Virus record (IMG/VR): IMGVR_UViG_3300025162_000013
Coordinates: 1 to 39,602 of that record
DNA from: a virus
DNA: 39,602 bases
Strand: one strand, 5' to 3'
Below the pieces are notes generated by a model. That model was not told where the DNA came from. It saw only the letters and a program-made list of their open reading frames with translations, and ran no database searches. This document shows, piece after piece, positions 12,303-20,408 of this stretch (its first letter is position 1; the number at the start of each line of letters is the position of its first letter). Position numbers and translations under genes: made by a program.

Positions 12303-12740
12303 ATGCCAAGAGGAGTTTACGACCATAGTAAGAATAAAATTTGGAATAAGGGATTAAAGGGAATACACTTATCTCCAGAAACAGAATTTAAAAAAGGATG
12401 TAAGTCGGTAGGAGTAACTTTTAAAAAAGGAATACATCCTAAAAATGAATTTAAAAAAGGTTCAATCCCACCCAACAAGGGAAAAATGAAAGTAACGAGT
12501 TACAAGAAAGAAGGAGCTACTTCGGCTGCTAAACACCAATGGATTATATACAATTATGGTAATCCCCCTTATTGTGAAGATTGTGGTAAAGTGGGAGTAA
12601 AAGTAAATAGGCAATGGAATATTGATTGGAGTAACATAGACCACAAATATAAAAGGGAAAGAGATAATTATATTGGTAGATGTAAAAATTGCCACGAAAA
12701 ATATGACCAAATTTATAATAATAAATATTGTAAAAAATGA
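12303..12740 (+). CDS. HNH homing endonuclease with N-terminal FKKG repeats
   Basis: 145 aa. The C-terminal half has the HNH core with zinc cysteines: PYCEDCG, then WNIDWSNIDHKYKRERDNYI and GRCKNCHEKYD. The N-terminal half is a string of NUMOD3-like tracts (FKKGCKS, FKKGIHPKNEFKKGSIPPNK) that typically bind DNA along the minor groove. It would cut an intron-less or insert-less allele to spread itself. It sits between the GroEL-like fragment and full GroEL, whose ATG overlaps its stop. Confidence 0.75.
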   Translation: MPRGVYDHSKNKIWNKGLKGIHLSPETEFKKGCKSVGVTFKKGIHPKNEFKKGSIPPNKGKMKVTSYKKEGATSAAKHQWIIYNYGNPPYCEDCGKVGVKVNRQWNIDWSNIDHKYKRERDNYIGRCKNCHEKYDQIYNNKYCKK

Positions 12741-14260
12741 ATTCTGATTCAAATATTATATTAGGAGATGAGTTGCAACAGAAACTTATTTCTGGAATAA
12801 GCAAAGTTACAGAAGTTATTAGGAAAAATTATGGCCCAAAAGGTTCAAATGTTTCCATTGAACAATATTTATATCCTTTCCACATCATAGCAAATGACGC
12901 TCAATCTATAATTCAATCTGTATATTTTAACGACCCAACAGAAAGAAGAGCTTTAAACTTTTTAAAAGAATTAACTGATAAAAATTCTAAAACATCAGGA
13001 GAAGGAAGAAAGACAAGTTTAATTATCGCTGAGGAACTTTTAAAAGGTGGATTTGAACAAAATATAAAAGGAATGAAACTTAAAGAGGAATTAGACGCTT
13101 TACTCCCACAAGTTTTAGAAAGTATAGACAAACAAAGCAAACGAGTTGAGTTAGAAGATATTGGAATGGTTGCAGAAACATCCTCAAGAAGCTCGGAAAC
13201 AGGAAACTGGATAGCTAAAATCTATCAAGAAATAGGCAGAGATGGTATAATCCAAGTTGAACCAAGCGGTATGGAAAAAACCGTATATGAAGTAACAGAC
13301 GGAGTAAGATTTCACGCAGGAGCTTTAACAACTTCATTCTACAATAGCAAAGACGGAGCAGTTTATGAAAATCCTTTAATCTTAGTCAGCAAACAGAAGA
13401 TTGAAAAGTATAACCAGATAGCTCCTTTGGTAGAATACATAATAAAAGTTGAAAGACCACTTGTTATTTTTACTGATGATATGGACGAGAATATTGCAGT
13501 AGATTTAATCAAAACCCACTTAGCCAAGAAAGCTAAAATACTTATTATCAAAGCTCCGGTAGTATTCAAGCATTATATCTTTGAGGACTTTGCAAAATGT
13601 GTTGGTGCGACAGTAGTTGAAAGTGCAACTGGGTTGCAATTAGGTGAGAAGCTACCTTTGACAGCTTTAGGAACTTGTGATTATTTAGTAAGCGATAAAG
13701 AAGATACAGTTTTAAGGGGAATTAAAGATATTTCAGCTCACAAAGATAGTTTAAGGAAGTTAGGTGATGACGATAGTTTGAGAAGACTGGAATGGTTAAA
13801 CACTAAGACAGCAGTTTTAAAAATGGGAGCTAATAGTGAATCAGAATTATCTTATAAATTATTGAAAGCGAAAGACGCAGTTTCGGCTTGTAAATGGGCT
13901 TTGGACAGTGGAATTGTAGAAGGAGGCGGAATGGCTTTAATGAAATCGGCTTCAGAAATTGATTCATTAGAAGATTATTTACAATTAGACAAATTAGAAT
14001 CAAGAACAACAGAAACTCCAAAAAGTATTTTTGCATCTGCATTAGAAGCACCTTATAATCAATTATTAGAGAACAGTGGCGAAGAAGGAATAAATACTGA
14101 TGGAGTTTGGGACTCAAGTTTGGTTTTGAAGAATGCTGTGAAAAATTCCGTTTCACTTGCAGGAATAATTTTGACAACGGGTTGCGACATAAGATTAAGA
14201 GACAAAACCAAAGAAGAACAGGAGTTAGAAATATTAACACTTAAGAATAGACCCTTTTAG
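12737..14260 (+). CDS. groEL: Phage GroEL-like chaperonin
   Basis: 507 aa (bacterial about 545). Equatorial, intermediate and apical regions are all present. Visible: NYGPKG (31-36), NDA in place of the usual KDG, GEGRKTS (88-94) where bacteria have GDGTTTA, KDAVSA with Asp380 (equivalent of the catalytic Asp398), EGGGMAL (GGG 396-398), and near the C-terminus GVWDSS with the conserved Asp. The Asp-to-Glu and Thr-to-Arg/Lys changes at the phosphate loop imply altered ATP handling. No GGM-rich C-terminal tail. Probably folds phage proteins with the encoded GroES. Confidence 0.9.
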   Translation: MNSDSNIILGDELQQKLISGISKVTEVIRKNYGPKGSNVSIEQYLYPFHIIANDAQSIIQSVYFNDPTERRALNFLKELTDKNSKTSGEGRKTSLIIAEELLKGGFEQNIKGMKLKEELDALLPQVLESIDKQSKRVELEDIGMVAETSSRSSETGNWIAKIYQEIGRDGIIQVEPSGMEKTVYEVTDGVRFHAGALTTSFYNSKDGAVYENPLILVSKQKIEKYNQIAPLVEYIIKVERPLVIFTDDMDENIAVDLIKTHLAKKAKILIIKAPVVFKHYIFEDFAKCVGATVVESATGLQLGEKLPLTALGTCDYLVSDKEDTVLRGIKDISAHKDSLRKLGDDDSLRRLEWLNTKTAVLKMGANSESELSYKLLKAKDAVSACKWALDSGIVEGGGMALMKSASEIDSLEDYLQLDKLESRTTETPKSIFASALEAPYNQLLENSGEEGINTDGVWDSSLVLKNAVKNSVSLAGIILTTGCDIRLRDKTKEEQELEILTLKNRPF

Positions 14261-14262
14261 GT

Positions 14263-14421
14263 ATGAAAATTGATAAGAATAAAGACAGAAAAATTAAACT
14301 TTATCAACAAATTACTGAACAATTAGGTTGGAAAGGAGTAAAAATAGTTTATATGTATCACGATGGAAGGATAGAAATTGATTTAGGTAAATTTTATAAA
14401 TTATTTAAATTTATTAAATAG
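14263..14421 (+). CDS. Small basic hypothetical protein (52 aa)
   Basis: Follows GroEL by two bases. Lys-rich with aromatic residues (MKIDKNKDRKIKLYQQITEQ; ends GKFYKLFKFIK). Not recognised. Confidence 0.5.
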   Translation: MKIDKNKDRKIKLYQQITEQLGWKGVKIVYMYHDGRIEIDLGKFYKLFKFIK

Positions 14422-14422
14422 T

Positions 14423-14563
14423 ATGAAATGCCAATTTTGCAAGCGTAACCATTGGTGGTTAAAAGTAGACTACCGAAATATAAAACACCCAGTAATAGGT
14501 TTGATTAGAAGCAAAGATAAGATGTGTAAAAAGTGTGCCGATAAATTTAGTAAAGTAAAATAA
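14423..14563 (+). CDS. Small zinc-finger-like protein (46 aa)
   Basis: Two Cys pairs, CQFC near the N-terminus and CKKC near the C-terminus, in a basic context (MKCQFCKRNHWWLKVDYRNI). Likely binds one zinc. Adjacent genes abut on both sides. Function unknown. Confidence 0.5.
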   Translation: MKCQFCKRNHWWLKVDYRNIKHPVIGLIRSKDKMCKKCADKFSKVK

Positions 14564-14773
14564 ATGGAAAAAATATCTAAAGAATACGAAAATATAACTG
14601 TTACAGAAGAAATAAAATTAAAACTTTTGATTGATTGTGCTAATAAGATTAACGAAATTATAGACAGTATAAATAAATATTCAGGTATTTGCGAACACGA
14701 CTTTAAGCAACAAATAAACTGCACAGCGAATTGTAAAATATGCACTAAATGTGGATTAACACAATATGAATGA
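14564..14773 (+). CDS. Hypothetical protein with C-terminal zinc motif (69 aa)
   Basis: N-terminal helix (MEKISKEYENITVTEEIKLK), then a Cys/His cluster at the end (CEHDFKQQINCTANCKICTK, CGLTQYE). Overlaps the small terminase start by 8 bases. Function unknown. Confidence 0.5.
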   Translation: MEKISKEYENITVTEEIKLKLLIDCANKINEIIDSINKYSGICEHDFKQQINCTANCKICTKCGLTQYE

Positions 14774-15230
14774 CCTTAAACCAAAAGAAAAAGAGTTTGT
14801 TAAAGAATATGTGGCAAATAATGAAAATGGAACAGCAACAGCTCAAAAGGTTTATAAAATTGAAGATGAAGATTATGCAGGAGTAAAAGCTCATAGGTTG
14901 ATAAGAAGAGATAAGATTAAAACAGAGATTGAAAAAGTCAAGAAAACAATAGCAGAAAGATTACCAGATGACTTGTTAGTTGAAAAGAATATAGCATTGC
15001 TGAATAAGATGGAGATGATAGATACTAAGAATGAAGAAGGACAAACCATTAGAGTTGAGAGCGACCAAATTGATGCAAGAGCCGTAGCAAAGGGTTTAGA
15101 GATAGCTCATAGAGTTAAAGGAACTTACAGTCCTGATAGTTCAGTAAATGTGAATGTAAACATAACTCCTGTTTTAGTAAGGTTTATAAACAAAAAAGAA
15201 GATGGAGATATTGATTCCTCAGGAATTTAA
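14766..15230 (+). CDS. terS: Terminase small subunit
   Basis: 154 aa. N-terminus LKPKEKEFVKEYVANNENGT ... AGVKAHRLIRRDKIKTEIEK is the Terminase_2-like DNA-binding helix-turn-helix with its typical tandem helices; a C-terminal helical oligomerisation region follows. It recognises the packaging site and regulates the large subunit. It overlaps the large subunit gene by 29 bases, the usual order. Confidence 0.8.
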   Translation: MNDLKPKEKEFVKEYVANNENGTATAQKVYKIEDEDYAGVKAHRLIRRDKIKTEIEKVKKTIAERLPDDLLVEKNIALLNKMEMIDTKNEEGQTIRVESDQIDARAVAKGLEIAHRVKGTYSPDSSVNVNVNITPVLVRFINKKEDGDIDSSGI

Positions 15231-16629
15231 AAGACTATTTGATAATGATTGGAGAGAAGCCGCAGTCTTTGGCGGAAGATACTCACTTAAAAGCCATACA
15301 GTAGCAAGATACTTACTTATCAAAGCAAGAGAAAAGAAAACCAGAGTAGCTTGTTTCAGAGAATTTCAAAGTTCAATAGCAGAAAGCTCACATCAGTTGC
15401 TATCAGATTTAATTAAGCAGTACGAACTAAGAGATTTTAAAGTTACCGATAACGCAATTATAAACACAATCAATGGTTCAGACTTTCTCTTTAAGGGATT
15501 ATTCAACAACGAACAGACTATAAAATCCATTGAAGGTATTGATATAGCTTGGGTAGAAGAAGCTCAGACAGTAAGTAAGGAATCATTAGAAGTCTTAACT
15601 CCAACAGTAAGAAAGCCGGGTTCAAAGATAGTTTATACTTACAACCGATTATTAGAGAACGACCCAGTTCATCAAAGGTTAGTGGTAGAGGGAAGACCGG
15701 ATACTTTAATTATAAATGTAAACTACGACATAGCCGAGAAGTATGGTTGGTTGCCTGAAGTTATCAAGAAAGAAATTGAAGACGATAAGCTAAAGAGATT
15801 TGTCCTTTACAAGCAGAAGTGGTTAGGAGAACCATATATAAGTCCGAACGACTTGGTGAGTGAGAGTTCATTGGTTAAGTGTTTAAGTCCAATCCCAAAT
15901 AGCCAGCAAGGAAGAGTGATTATTGGAGTGGATACGGGAAGTAATATTTTTTATACGATGATGAATAAAGAGGGAGTGTTCTATCACGGATATGTACCAA
16001 GTGTAGAAGAAATGCAAGGTAAGCCAGATTATGACCCCTACAACGAGTTAGAACGTAGGTTGATAGAATACACCAGAAGTGTACTTGTCTCTGACCAGGG
16101 AGGAGACCTTATTGGAATAAGAAAGCTCCAGGCTAAGTACAAAGGTAGGGTATTCTTATGCTGGTCTAACAAAGAAAGTAAGAGTGAACAACTTATTAAG
16201 TGGGGTGAAGACGATGAGTTTGGTAAGGTTTCAATAGACAGAAACAGAATGGTTCAAATGGCCGTAGATGAGATTAAAGAACAACGAATGACTTTTAACG
16301 GAACTAAAGAAGACTGGATGCCATTCTTTGAACACGCTATGAATATTTACAGGGTTAAGGAAATTCAAGGTGATAATGAGAATGACCCTCAATACGGTTG
16401 GAGATGGGTATGGAAGCGTAAAGGCCCAGACCACTGGTGGTTCTCATTCATTTATGCTTTAGTAGGCTTTGACCGATTTAGTGAAGACTTGGCTCAAATA
16501 GTTTCTAAAGATAAGTTTATGGCAAAGATACCAGTCGCTTCAGATGAATTAGGACAAGTAAGTGCTAAACAGGTTGGAGCGAGAATAATTAAGAATGAAA
16601 TTCAACGTGGAGAATACTTCAATGGATAA
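15202..16629 (+). CDS. terL: Terminase large subunit
   Basis: 475 aa. ATPase: Walker A GGRYSLKS (24-31; a variant with Tyr and Leu seen in PBSX-type terminases), Walker B IDIAWVEEA (113-121). Nuclease: VIIGVDTG near 239-246 and VSDQGGDLIG near 295, giving the acidic residues of the RNase H-like fold. It pumps DNA through the portal and cuts concatemers. Full length. The start overlaps terS. Confidence 0.9.
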   Translation: MEILIPQEFKRLFDNDWREAAVFGGRYSLKSHTVARYLLIKAREKKTRVACFREFQSSIAESSHQLLSDLIKQYELRDFKVTDNAIINTINGSDFLFKGLFNNEQTIKSIEGIDIAWVEEAQTVSKESLEVLTPTVRKPGSKIVYTYNRLLENDPVHQRLVVEGRPDTLIINVNYDIAEKYGWLPEVIKKEIEDDKLKRFVLYKQKWLGEPYISPNDLVSESSLVKCLSPIPNSQQGRVIIGVDTGSNIFYTMMNKEGVFYHGYVPSVEEMQGKPDYDPYNELERRLIEYTRSVLVSDQGGDLIGIRKLQAKYKGRVFLCWSNKESKSEQLIKWGEDDEFGKVSIDRNRMVQMAVDEIKEQRMTFNGTKEDWMPFFEHAMNIYRVKEIQGDNENDPQYGWRWVWKRKGPDHWWFSFIYALVGFDRFSEDLAQIVSKDKFMAKIPVASDELGQVSAKQVGARIIKNEIQRGEYFNG

Positions 16630-16852
16630 TAAAATAGACTTTACTGTTATGGGCTTAGACGATATGACTTCAGACTTTTTAAATTACTGTATGAAACACC
16701 GAGATAATTTAGAATATGAAAGGATAAACAATGTTCAAGAAATAATTACAGGTTCGGCTACATTATTCTTTGATGACTTTGGAACGATAGGAAGAATAGA
16801 TAAAAATACTGTGAGAAGTAGAAAAGTATTACACCTCTTGACAGGAATTTAA
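16622..16852 (+). CDS. Hypothetical protein between terminase and portal (76 aa)
   Basis: Start chosen at 16622 (MDNKIDFTVMGLDDMTSDFL), overlapping the terL stop in another frame; a longer frame inside terL is less likely. Mixed alpha/beta, ends SRKVLHLLTGI. The late promoter lies in its 3' end. Function unknown. Confidence 0.55.
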   Translation: MDNKIDFTVMGLDDMTSDFLNYCMKHRDNLEYERINNVQEIITGSATLFFDDFGTIGRIDKNTVRSRKVLHLLTGI

Positions 16853-16865
16853 TAGGGCGTATAAT
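16838..16865 (+). promoter_or_regulatory. Consensus sigma-70 promoter for the virion operon
   Basis: TTGACA (16838-16843), 16-base spacer, TATAAT (16860-16865): both hexamers perfect. It lies in the end of the preceding gene and would start transcription near 16872, giving a leader of about 170 bases before the portal ATG. Confidence 0.75.
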
Positions 16866-16915
16866 TTAATTAGACAATATAAAAATATTTTAAGTCCTAA
16901 CATAAAAAAGATGGG

Positions 16916-17031
16916 GGACACCTAACGGTGTTTCCTGTTTTTGTGTATTTAAGATAGGTTTCGGGGTCGCCTCTTAGTAAGGTGTCGCCTAAGACTCAAT
17001 CACCTCCAAGGCAGAAACCTGCCTTAAAAAC
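16916..17031 (+). promoter_or_regulatory. Folded leader of the portal gene with mutually exclusive helices
   Basis: GGACACC (16916-16922) can pair locally with GGTGTTTCC (16927-16935), or the same bases with the downstream AAGGTGTCGCC (16979-16989; nine of ten pairs). Other arms: TCTTAG/CTAAGA (16972-16977/16989-16994), AGGTTTC/GAAACCT (16956-16962/17014-17020), AAGGC/GCCTT. Competing pairings over the only leader of the portal mRNA suggest a regulatory switch. Confidence 0.45.
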
Positions 17032-17040
17032 ATAAACACA

Positions 17041-18870
17041 ATGGATGAGGATTCATTCGCAATGAATATATCCGGAGTCACAGATTTAGTTGGCTCTGAT
17101 ATAAACAAAGTAAACAACAATAACGCAACCGAACAAGTTGGTGAACTTTCTGATGTATTAACATTAGACAAAAGCGATACAGACCTTTTGGAACTTAGAG
17201 ATGAGTATGAAAGCCGACATTCTAAATACTATCCAAAGATTAAACCAAGAACTGAACAAAATAAGATTTATTACTCGGGTTCAGAATATCAATCAGGACT
17301 TAACACAAAGAAGGGAGTAGCTTCTAACTTAATCTTTGAGGGAGAGGAAACGTTCTTACCAGAAGCCTTAGCTAAGAATCCAGAACCTGTTGTTTGGTCT
17401 GATAATACACCAGAGGGAGAAGAAGCAAGTAACCAGATTAAATCTATTTTACAGTACAAAGCTGATACAATGGTCTTGAGAAAGAAACTTGGTATTGTGT
17501 TAAGACATTGGGGAATTTACTTTATAGGAATTGTTAAATACGGCTGGGACAAAAAGAATAAAGACTTTACTGTCCAGGTAAGAAACCCAAAGAATTTCGT
17601 ATGGGACGGAGACGCTTATGTAGACGAGACCGGAAGATATATTGGAGACTTTTTGGGAGAGAGGTGTACTGTTACAGCTAAAAAACTTATAGAACTATTT
17701 CCTAAGAGCGAAGCGTATATCACTTTAAAAGTTGATAGTAAATTAGGAACTAAAACTACTTATACAGAATGGTGGAACGATGAATATTGCTTCTCTACTT
17801 TTGAAGATGAAGTTTTAGACAAACACAAGAACGAGTTCTTTAATTATCCTAAAGTTGAAAAGAATACTGAAGAAGAAAAAGAAAACTATGGTATTGAAGA
17901 AGACGAAACAGTAACTCCAGGCAAGAACCACTTCTCACAGCCTGTAATGCCCTATACGATGTTTTCAGTCTTTACCTTACAGGAACAGCCACACGACATT
18001 ACAAACCTCATAGAACAGTCTATTCCTCAACAGGACAGGATTATAGACCGAGACTTTCAGATTTCAAGGAACTTAAGAAGCGGTAATAACTCTCTGATTA
18101 TGGACGACAGGTTCTTTACTATTGAAACCGCAAAACAAGGAGCTAACGCCATTGAAGACGGAGACCCGATATTAGGAAACATTGAAGGAGTTAAACGATT
18201 ACCAGCTTCTCCACTTCCATCAGGTATTTTAGAAGCTCAAGAAGTTGATAAACAAACTCTTAGAGGAATATTTGGAACTTCCGGAATTACACCTCAAGAA
18301 CAATCCTCTACAAGCACCGCAAGAGGAATGATACTTAATCAAGACCAAGACTCAAGCAGAATAGGTGGAGGAATTGGCGAGAGCTTAGAACAATTCGCAG
18401 ACTCAGTGTTTAACTGGATGCTTCAGCTTATGTATGTCTTTTATGACGAACCTCACTATGCCGCTATTGTAGGACAAGGCAACGCAGTAAGTTATGTTAA
18501 GGTAGTTAATTCTGATATTAATAGGCAATTTGTTGTTTCGGTAAGTCCCAACTCGATGAAGCCCCACGACGAAGTTTCAGAAGTGAATGAAGCCATTAAC
18601 CTTTGGGACTCAAAAGCATTAGACCCATTAAGTTTATACATAAAATTAAACTTTCCTGACCCTAAAAAGACGGCTATGCAAACCGCTATTTGGATAACAA
18701 ACCCCCAACAATATATACAGGAATTTTTATTAGGAGGACAGACTCCACCACAGCAACAAGCACCACAGGGAGGAGTTCAACCGCAAGGAGGCACACCAGC
18801 ACCAGATTTGACTCAACCGCCTCAAAACGAACCTTTATCGCAAATCCCGATTAACACGCAACCACAATAA
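17041..18870 (+). CDS. Portal protein
   Basis: 609 aa. Position directly after terL, length and content fit a phage portal: an acidic N-terminus, a central region with KLGIVLRHWGIYFIGIVKYG and VQVRNPKNFVWDGDAYVDET, the segment LIEQSIPQQDRIIDRDFQIS, and a long helical part leading to a Gln/Pro-rich tail (GGQTPPQQQAPQGGVQPQGG). Twelve copies should form the ring through which DNA enters, docked to terminase. A HNH gene follows it. Confidence 0.85.
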   Translation: MDEDSFAMNISGVTDLVGSDINKVNNNNATEQVGELSDVLTLDKSDTDLLELRDEYESRHSKYYPKIKPRTEQNKIYYSGSEYQSGLNTKKGVASNLIFEGEETFLPEALAKNPEPVVWSDNTPEGEEASNQIKSILQYKADTMVLRKKLGIVLRHWGIYFIGIVKYGWDKKNKDFTVQVRNPKNFVWDGDAYVDETGRYIGDFLGERCTVTAKKLIELFPKSEAYITLKVDSKLGTKTTYTEWWNDEYCFSTFEDEVLDKHKNEFFNYPKVEKNTEEEKENYGIEEDETVTPGKNHFSQPVMPYTMFSVFTLQEQPHDITNLIEQSIPQQDRIIDRDFQISRNLRSGNNSLIMDDRFFTIETAKQGANAIEDGDPILGNIEGVKRLPASPLPSGILEAQEVDKQTLRGIFGTSGITPQEQSSTSTARGMILNQDQDSSRIGGGIGESLEQFADSVFNWMLQLMYVFYDEPHYAAIVGQGNAVSYVKVVNSDINRQFVVSVSPNSMKPHDEVSEVNEAINLWDSKALDPLSLYIKLNFPDPKKTAMQTAIWITNPQQYIQEFLLGGQTPPQQQAPQGGVQPQGGTPAPDLTQPPQNEPLSQIPINTQPQ

Positions 18871-18879
18871 AATATAATT

Positions 18880-18936
18880 AACCTTACACCCTGAATTGTC
18901 TGCCTTTACTTGTAAGGTTGGGCAGATAACTCAGGG
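18880..18936 (+). promoter_or_regulatory. Interleaved inverted repeats before the HNH gene, element C
   Basis: Arm a AACCTTACA (18880-18888) pairs with TGTAAGGTT (18911-18919). Arm b CCCTGAATTGTCTGCC (18889-18904) pairs with GGCAGATAACTCAGGG (18921-18936), 16 positions with one A-C mismatch and one G-U. Nine bases later is the HNH ATG. Element B has the same plan with different bases. A promoter-like TTAACA-N16-TATAAT (18851-18878) lies just upstream. Confidence 0.6.
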
Positions 18937-18945
18937 AAAACAAAT

Positions 18946-19413
18946 ATGCCAACAGGAGTTTATGTTAGAAGTGAAGAAGATAATTTAGCAATGGGAGAAA
19001 GCCTAAAAAAGGCTTATAGAGAAGGAAGAAAGACAGGATTTAAAAAGGGAGAGAAAACTAAAATATGGAATGGATTTACAAGCCCACACACTGCTTGGAA
19101 CAAAGGAAAACCTTGGAGCGAAGAAGTTTTAAAAAAACTTAGATGTAAAAGACCAAAAGCCGCAGGTGAAAATAACCATAAGTGGGTTGGAGGGACACAT
19201 AGATATTGGATAAATAAATGTTTTGAAAGAGATAATTTCACCTGCCAAGATTGTAAAATACAATTTTTAGAAAAGGGATTATTAGATGTTCATCATTTAA
19301 AGTCAAAAAGTAGATACCCAGAGTTAAAGTTTGATGTAAATAATGGAATTACTCTTTGCCCTAATTGCCATAGAGTAAGAACATTACAACAAAGAAAAGT
19401 AAATTTCAACTAA
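18946..19413 (+). CDS. HNH homing endonuclease
   Basis: 155 aa. Classic HNH core: NFTCQDCKIQFLEKGLLDVH, HHLKSKSRYPELKFDVNNGI and TLCPNCHRVR, with HH, N and H plus two CxxC. The N-terminal half has NUMOD3-like segments (GRKTGFKKGEKTKIWNG, TAWNKGKPWSEEVLKKL). Its first residues MPTGVY match those of the HNH at 12303 (MPRGVY), and both follow the same type of RNA element, so they are related mobile units. Inserted between portal and small virion genes. Confidence 0.85.
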   Translation: MPTGVYVRSEEDNLAMGESLKKAYREGRKTGFKKGEKTKIWNGFTSPHTAWNKGKPWSEEVLKKLRCKRPKAAGENNHKWVGGTHRYWINKCFERDNFTCQDCKIQFLEKGLLDVHHLKSKSRYPELKFDVNNGITLCPNCHRVRTLQQRKVNFN

Positions 19414-19416
19414 ATT

Positions 19417-19614
19417 ATGAAACCCGCACAAAAAGCATTAGACAAAGCAAAATACTTTGACCACGACCCTTCTTCTGATAAACGCTTTGGATTAGAACCT
19501 GGTGCAGGTCGTAGAGTTTTAGATTATGGTATGAAAAAGAAAGGCTTTACAGTAACAGGAGAGAAAAAGATAAAGAATAAAAAAGGAGAATTTACAAGAA
19601 TTTATTATAAATAG
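19417..19614 (+). CDS. Small basic hypothetical protein (65 aa)
   Basis: Starts MKPAQKALDKAKYFDHDPSS and ends with a Lys-rich tail (KKIKNKKGEFTRIYYK). First of five small basic genes in a row between portal and scaffold, so perhaps a minor virion or DNA-binding protein. Not recognised. Confidence 0.55.
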   Translation: MKPAQKALDKAKYFDHDPSSDKRFGLEPGAGRRVLDYGMKKKGFTVTGEKKIKNKKGEFTRIYYK

Positions 19615-19615
19615 T

Positions 19616-19768
19616 ATGAACCCAAAATCCAAAGCACTAATAAAAATGAGTAAAGGTAATTTCATAAAAGAACATACAAAACTATTAAAAGCATTAAAAA
19701 GTCGCAGTCCTAAACTTCTTAAAGAAGAGTTTAGAGAACAAAATAAAGAATTAAAAGAATATAAATAA
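19616..19768 (+). CDS. Small Lys-rich helical protein (50 aa)
   Basis: MNPKSKALIKMSKGNFIKEH and on to KELKEYK: strongly basic amphipathic helix. Second of the basic series. The minus-strand frame here is a shadow. Confidence 0.5.
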   Translation: MNPKSKALIKMSKGNFIKEHTKLLKALKSRSPKLLKEEFREQNKELKEYK

Positions 19769-19769
19769 T

Positions 19770-19967
19770 ATGCCAAAATTCTTAGAAGAAGAACTAAAAA
19801 AAGAATACGGAAATAATAATCACGCAATCTACGGAACTATGAACAAGATTGGTGCAATGCGAGGCAACAAAGAAACAAAGAAAGGTGAAAGAATGGAAGA
19901 AAAACACGAAGCAAAACTTAAACACAAAGGGTCGGCAATAAAAAAAGTCTTAAACAAAAACAAATAA
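19770..19967 (+). CDS. Small Lys-rich protein (65 aa)
   Basis: Starts MPKFLEEELKKEYGNNNHAI and ends HKGSAIKKVLNKNK. The last ten residues resemble the end of the next gene product (GIKKVLEKAKK), suggesting a shared C-terminal tag or common origin. Possible internal virion protein; inference. Confidence 0.5.
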   Translation: MPKFLEEELKKEYGNNNHAIYGTMNKIGAMRGNKETKKGERMEEKHEAKLKHKGSAIKKVLNKNK

Positions 19968-19968
19968 T

Positions 19969-20145
19969 ATGGCAAGAGAAATAGAAGACGATGAGGAGAC
20001 AGAGAAAGAAGCCGAAGAAGAGGAATCTTCTCATAAAAGAATGGCTTGCAAAGGATGCGAAGAAGATGGTCATACAAGAAACCATCACAAGCACAAAGCA
20101 AAAAAGGAAGGTATTAAAAAAGTATTAGAAAAAGCTAAAAAATAA
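19969..20145 (+). CDS. Small bipartite protein: acidic N-terminus, His/Lys-rich C-terminus (58 aa)
   Basis: Acidic first third (REIEDDEETEKEAEEEE), then CKGCEEDGHTRNHHKHKAKK (possible metal site) and the tail GIKKVLEKAKK shared with the preceding product. Charge layout like DNA-condensing or scaffold-assisting proteins. Function unknown. Confidence 0.5.
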   Translation: MAREIEDDEETEKEAEEEESSHKRMACKGCEEDGHTRNHHKHKAKKEGIKKVLEKAKK

Positions 20146-20149
20146 AACT

Positions 20150-20299
20150 ATGGGATGGGAAAATCATTTAACTCCAACAGATAAATCTATCGGGAGAAAC
20201 GAAAAAAAAGTTAAAAAAACTTCTGAAAAAGTTAAAAGTAGTTTTTATAGAAAGGCTGGAATTTCTAAAGCACTTAGAAAAGTAGTAGAAGGAAAATAA
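20150..20299 (+). CDS. Small basic protein (49 aa)
   Basis: Starts MGWENHLTPTDKSIGRNEKK and ends AGISKALRKVVEGK, again close to the shared tail of its two neighbours. Last of the basic series before the scaffold leader. Confidence 0.5.
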   Translation: MGWENHLTPTDKSIGRNEKKVKKTSEKVKSSFYRKAGISKALRKVVEGK

Positions 20300-20304
20300 A
20301 CCAA

Positions 20305-20400
20305 ACCTCTTTCTTCTCGGAACGCAGAGGTAATAAAGAACGAACCTGTGTAAATTCAATTAACCATAGGCTTCCTAGGCTGAGCCTGAATCAGTCCGCA
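20305..20400 (+). promoter_or_regulatory. Interleaved repeats and hairpins in the scaffold leader
   Basis: ACCTCT (20305-20310) / AGAGGT (20326-20331) interlocks with TTCTT (20311-20315) / AAGAA (20336-20340), the a-b-a'-b' order with no gap between a and b. A second small hairpin AGGCT..AGCCT follows near 20370-20390 with CTGA / TCAG interlocked. Short arms, so weaker than elements A-D. Confidence 0.35.
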
Positions 20401-20408
20401 ACAAATAT

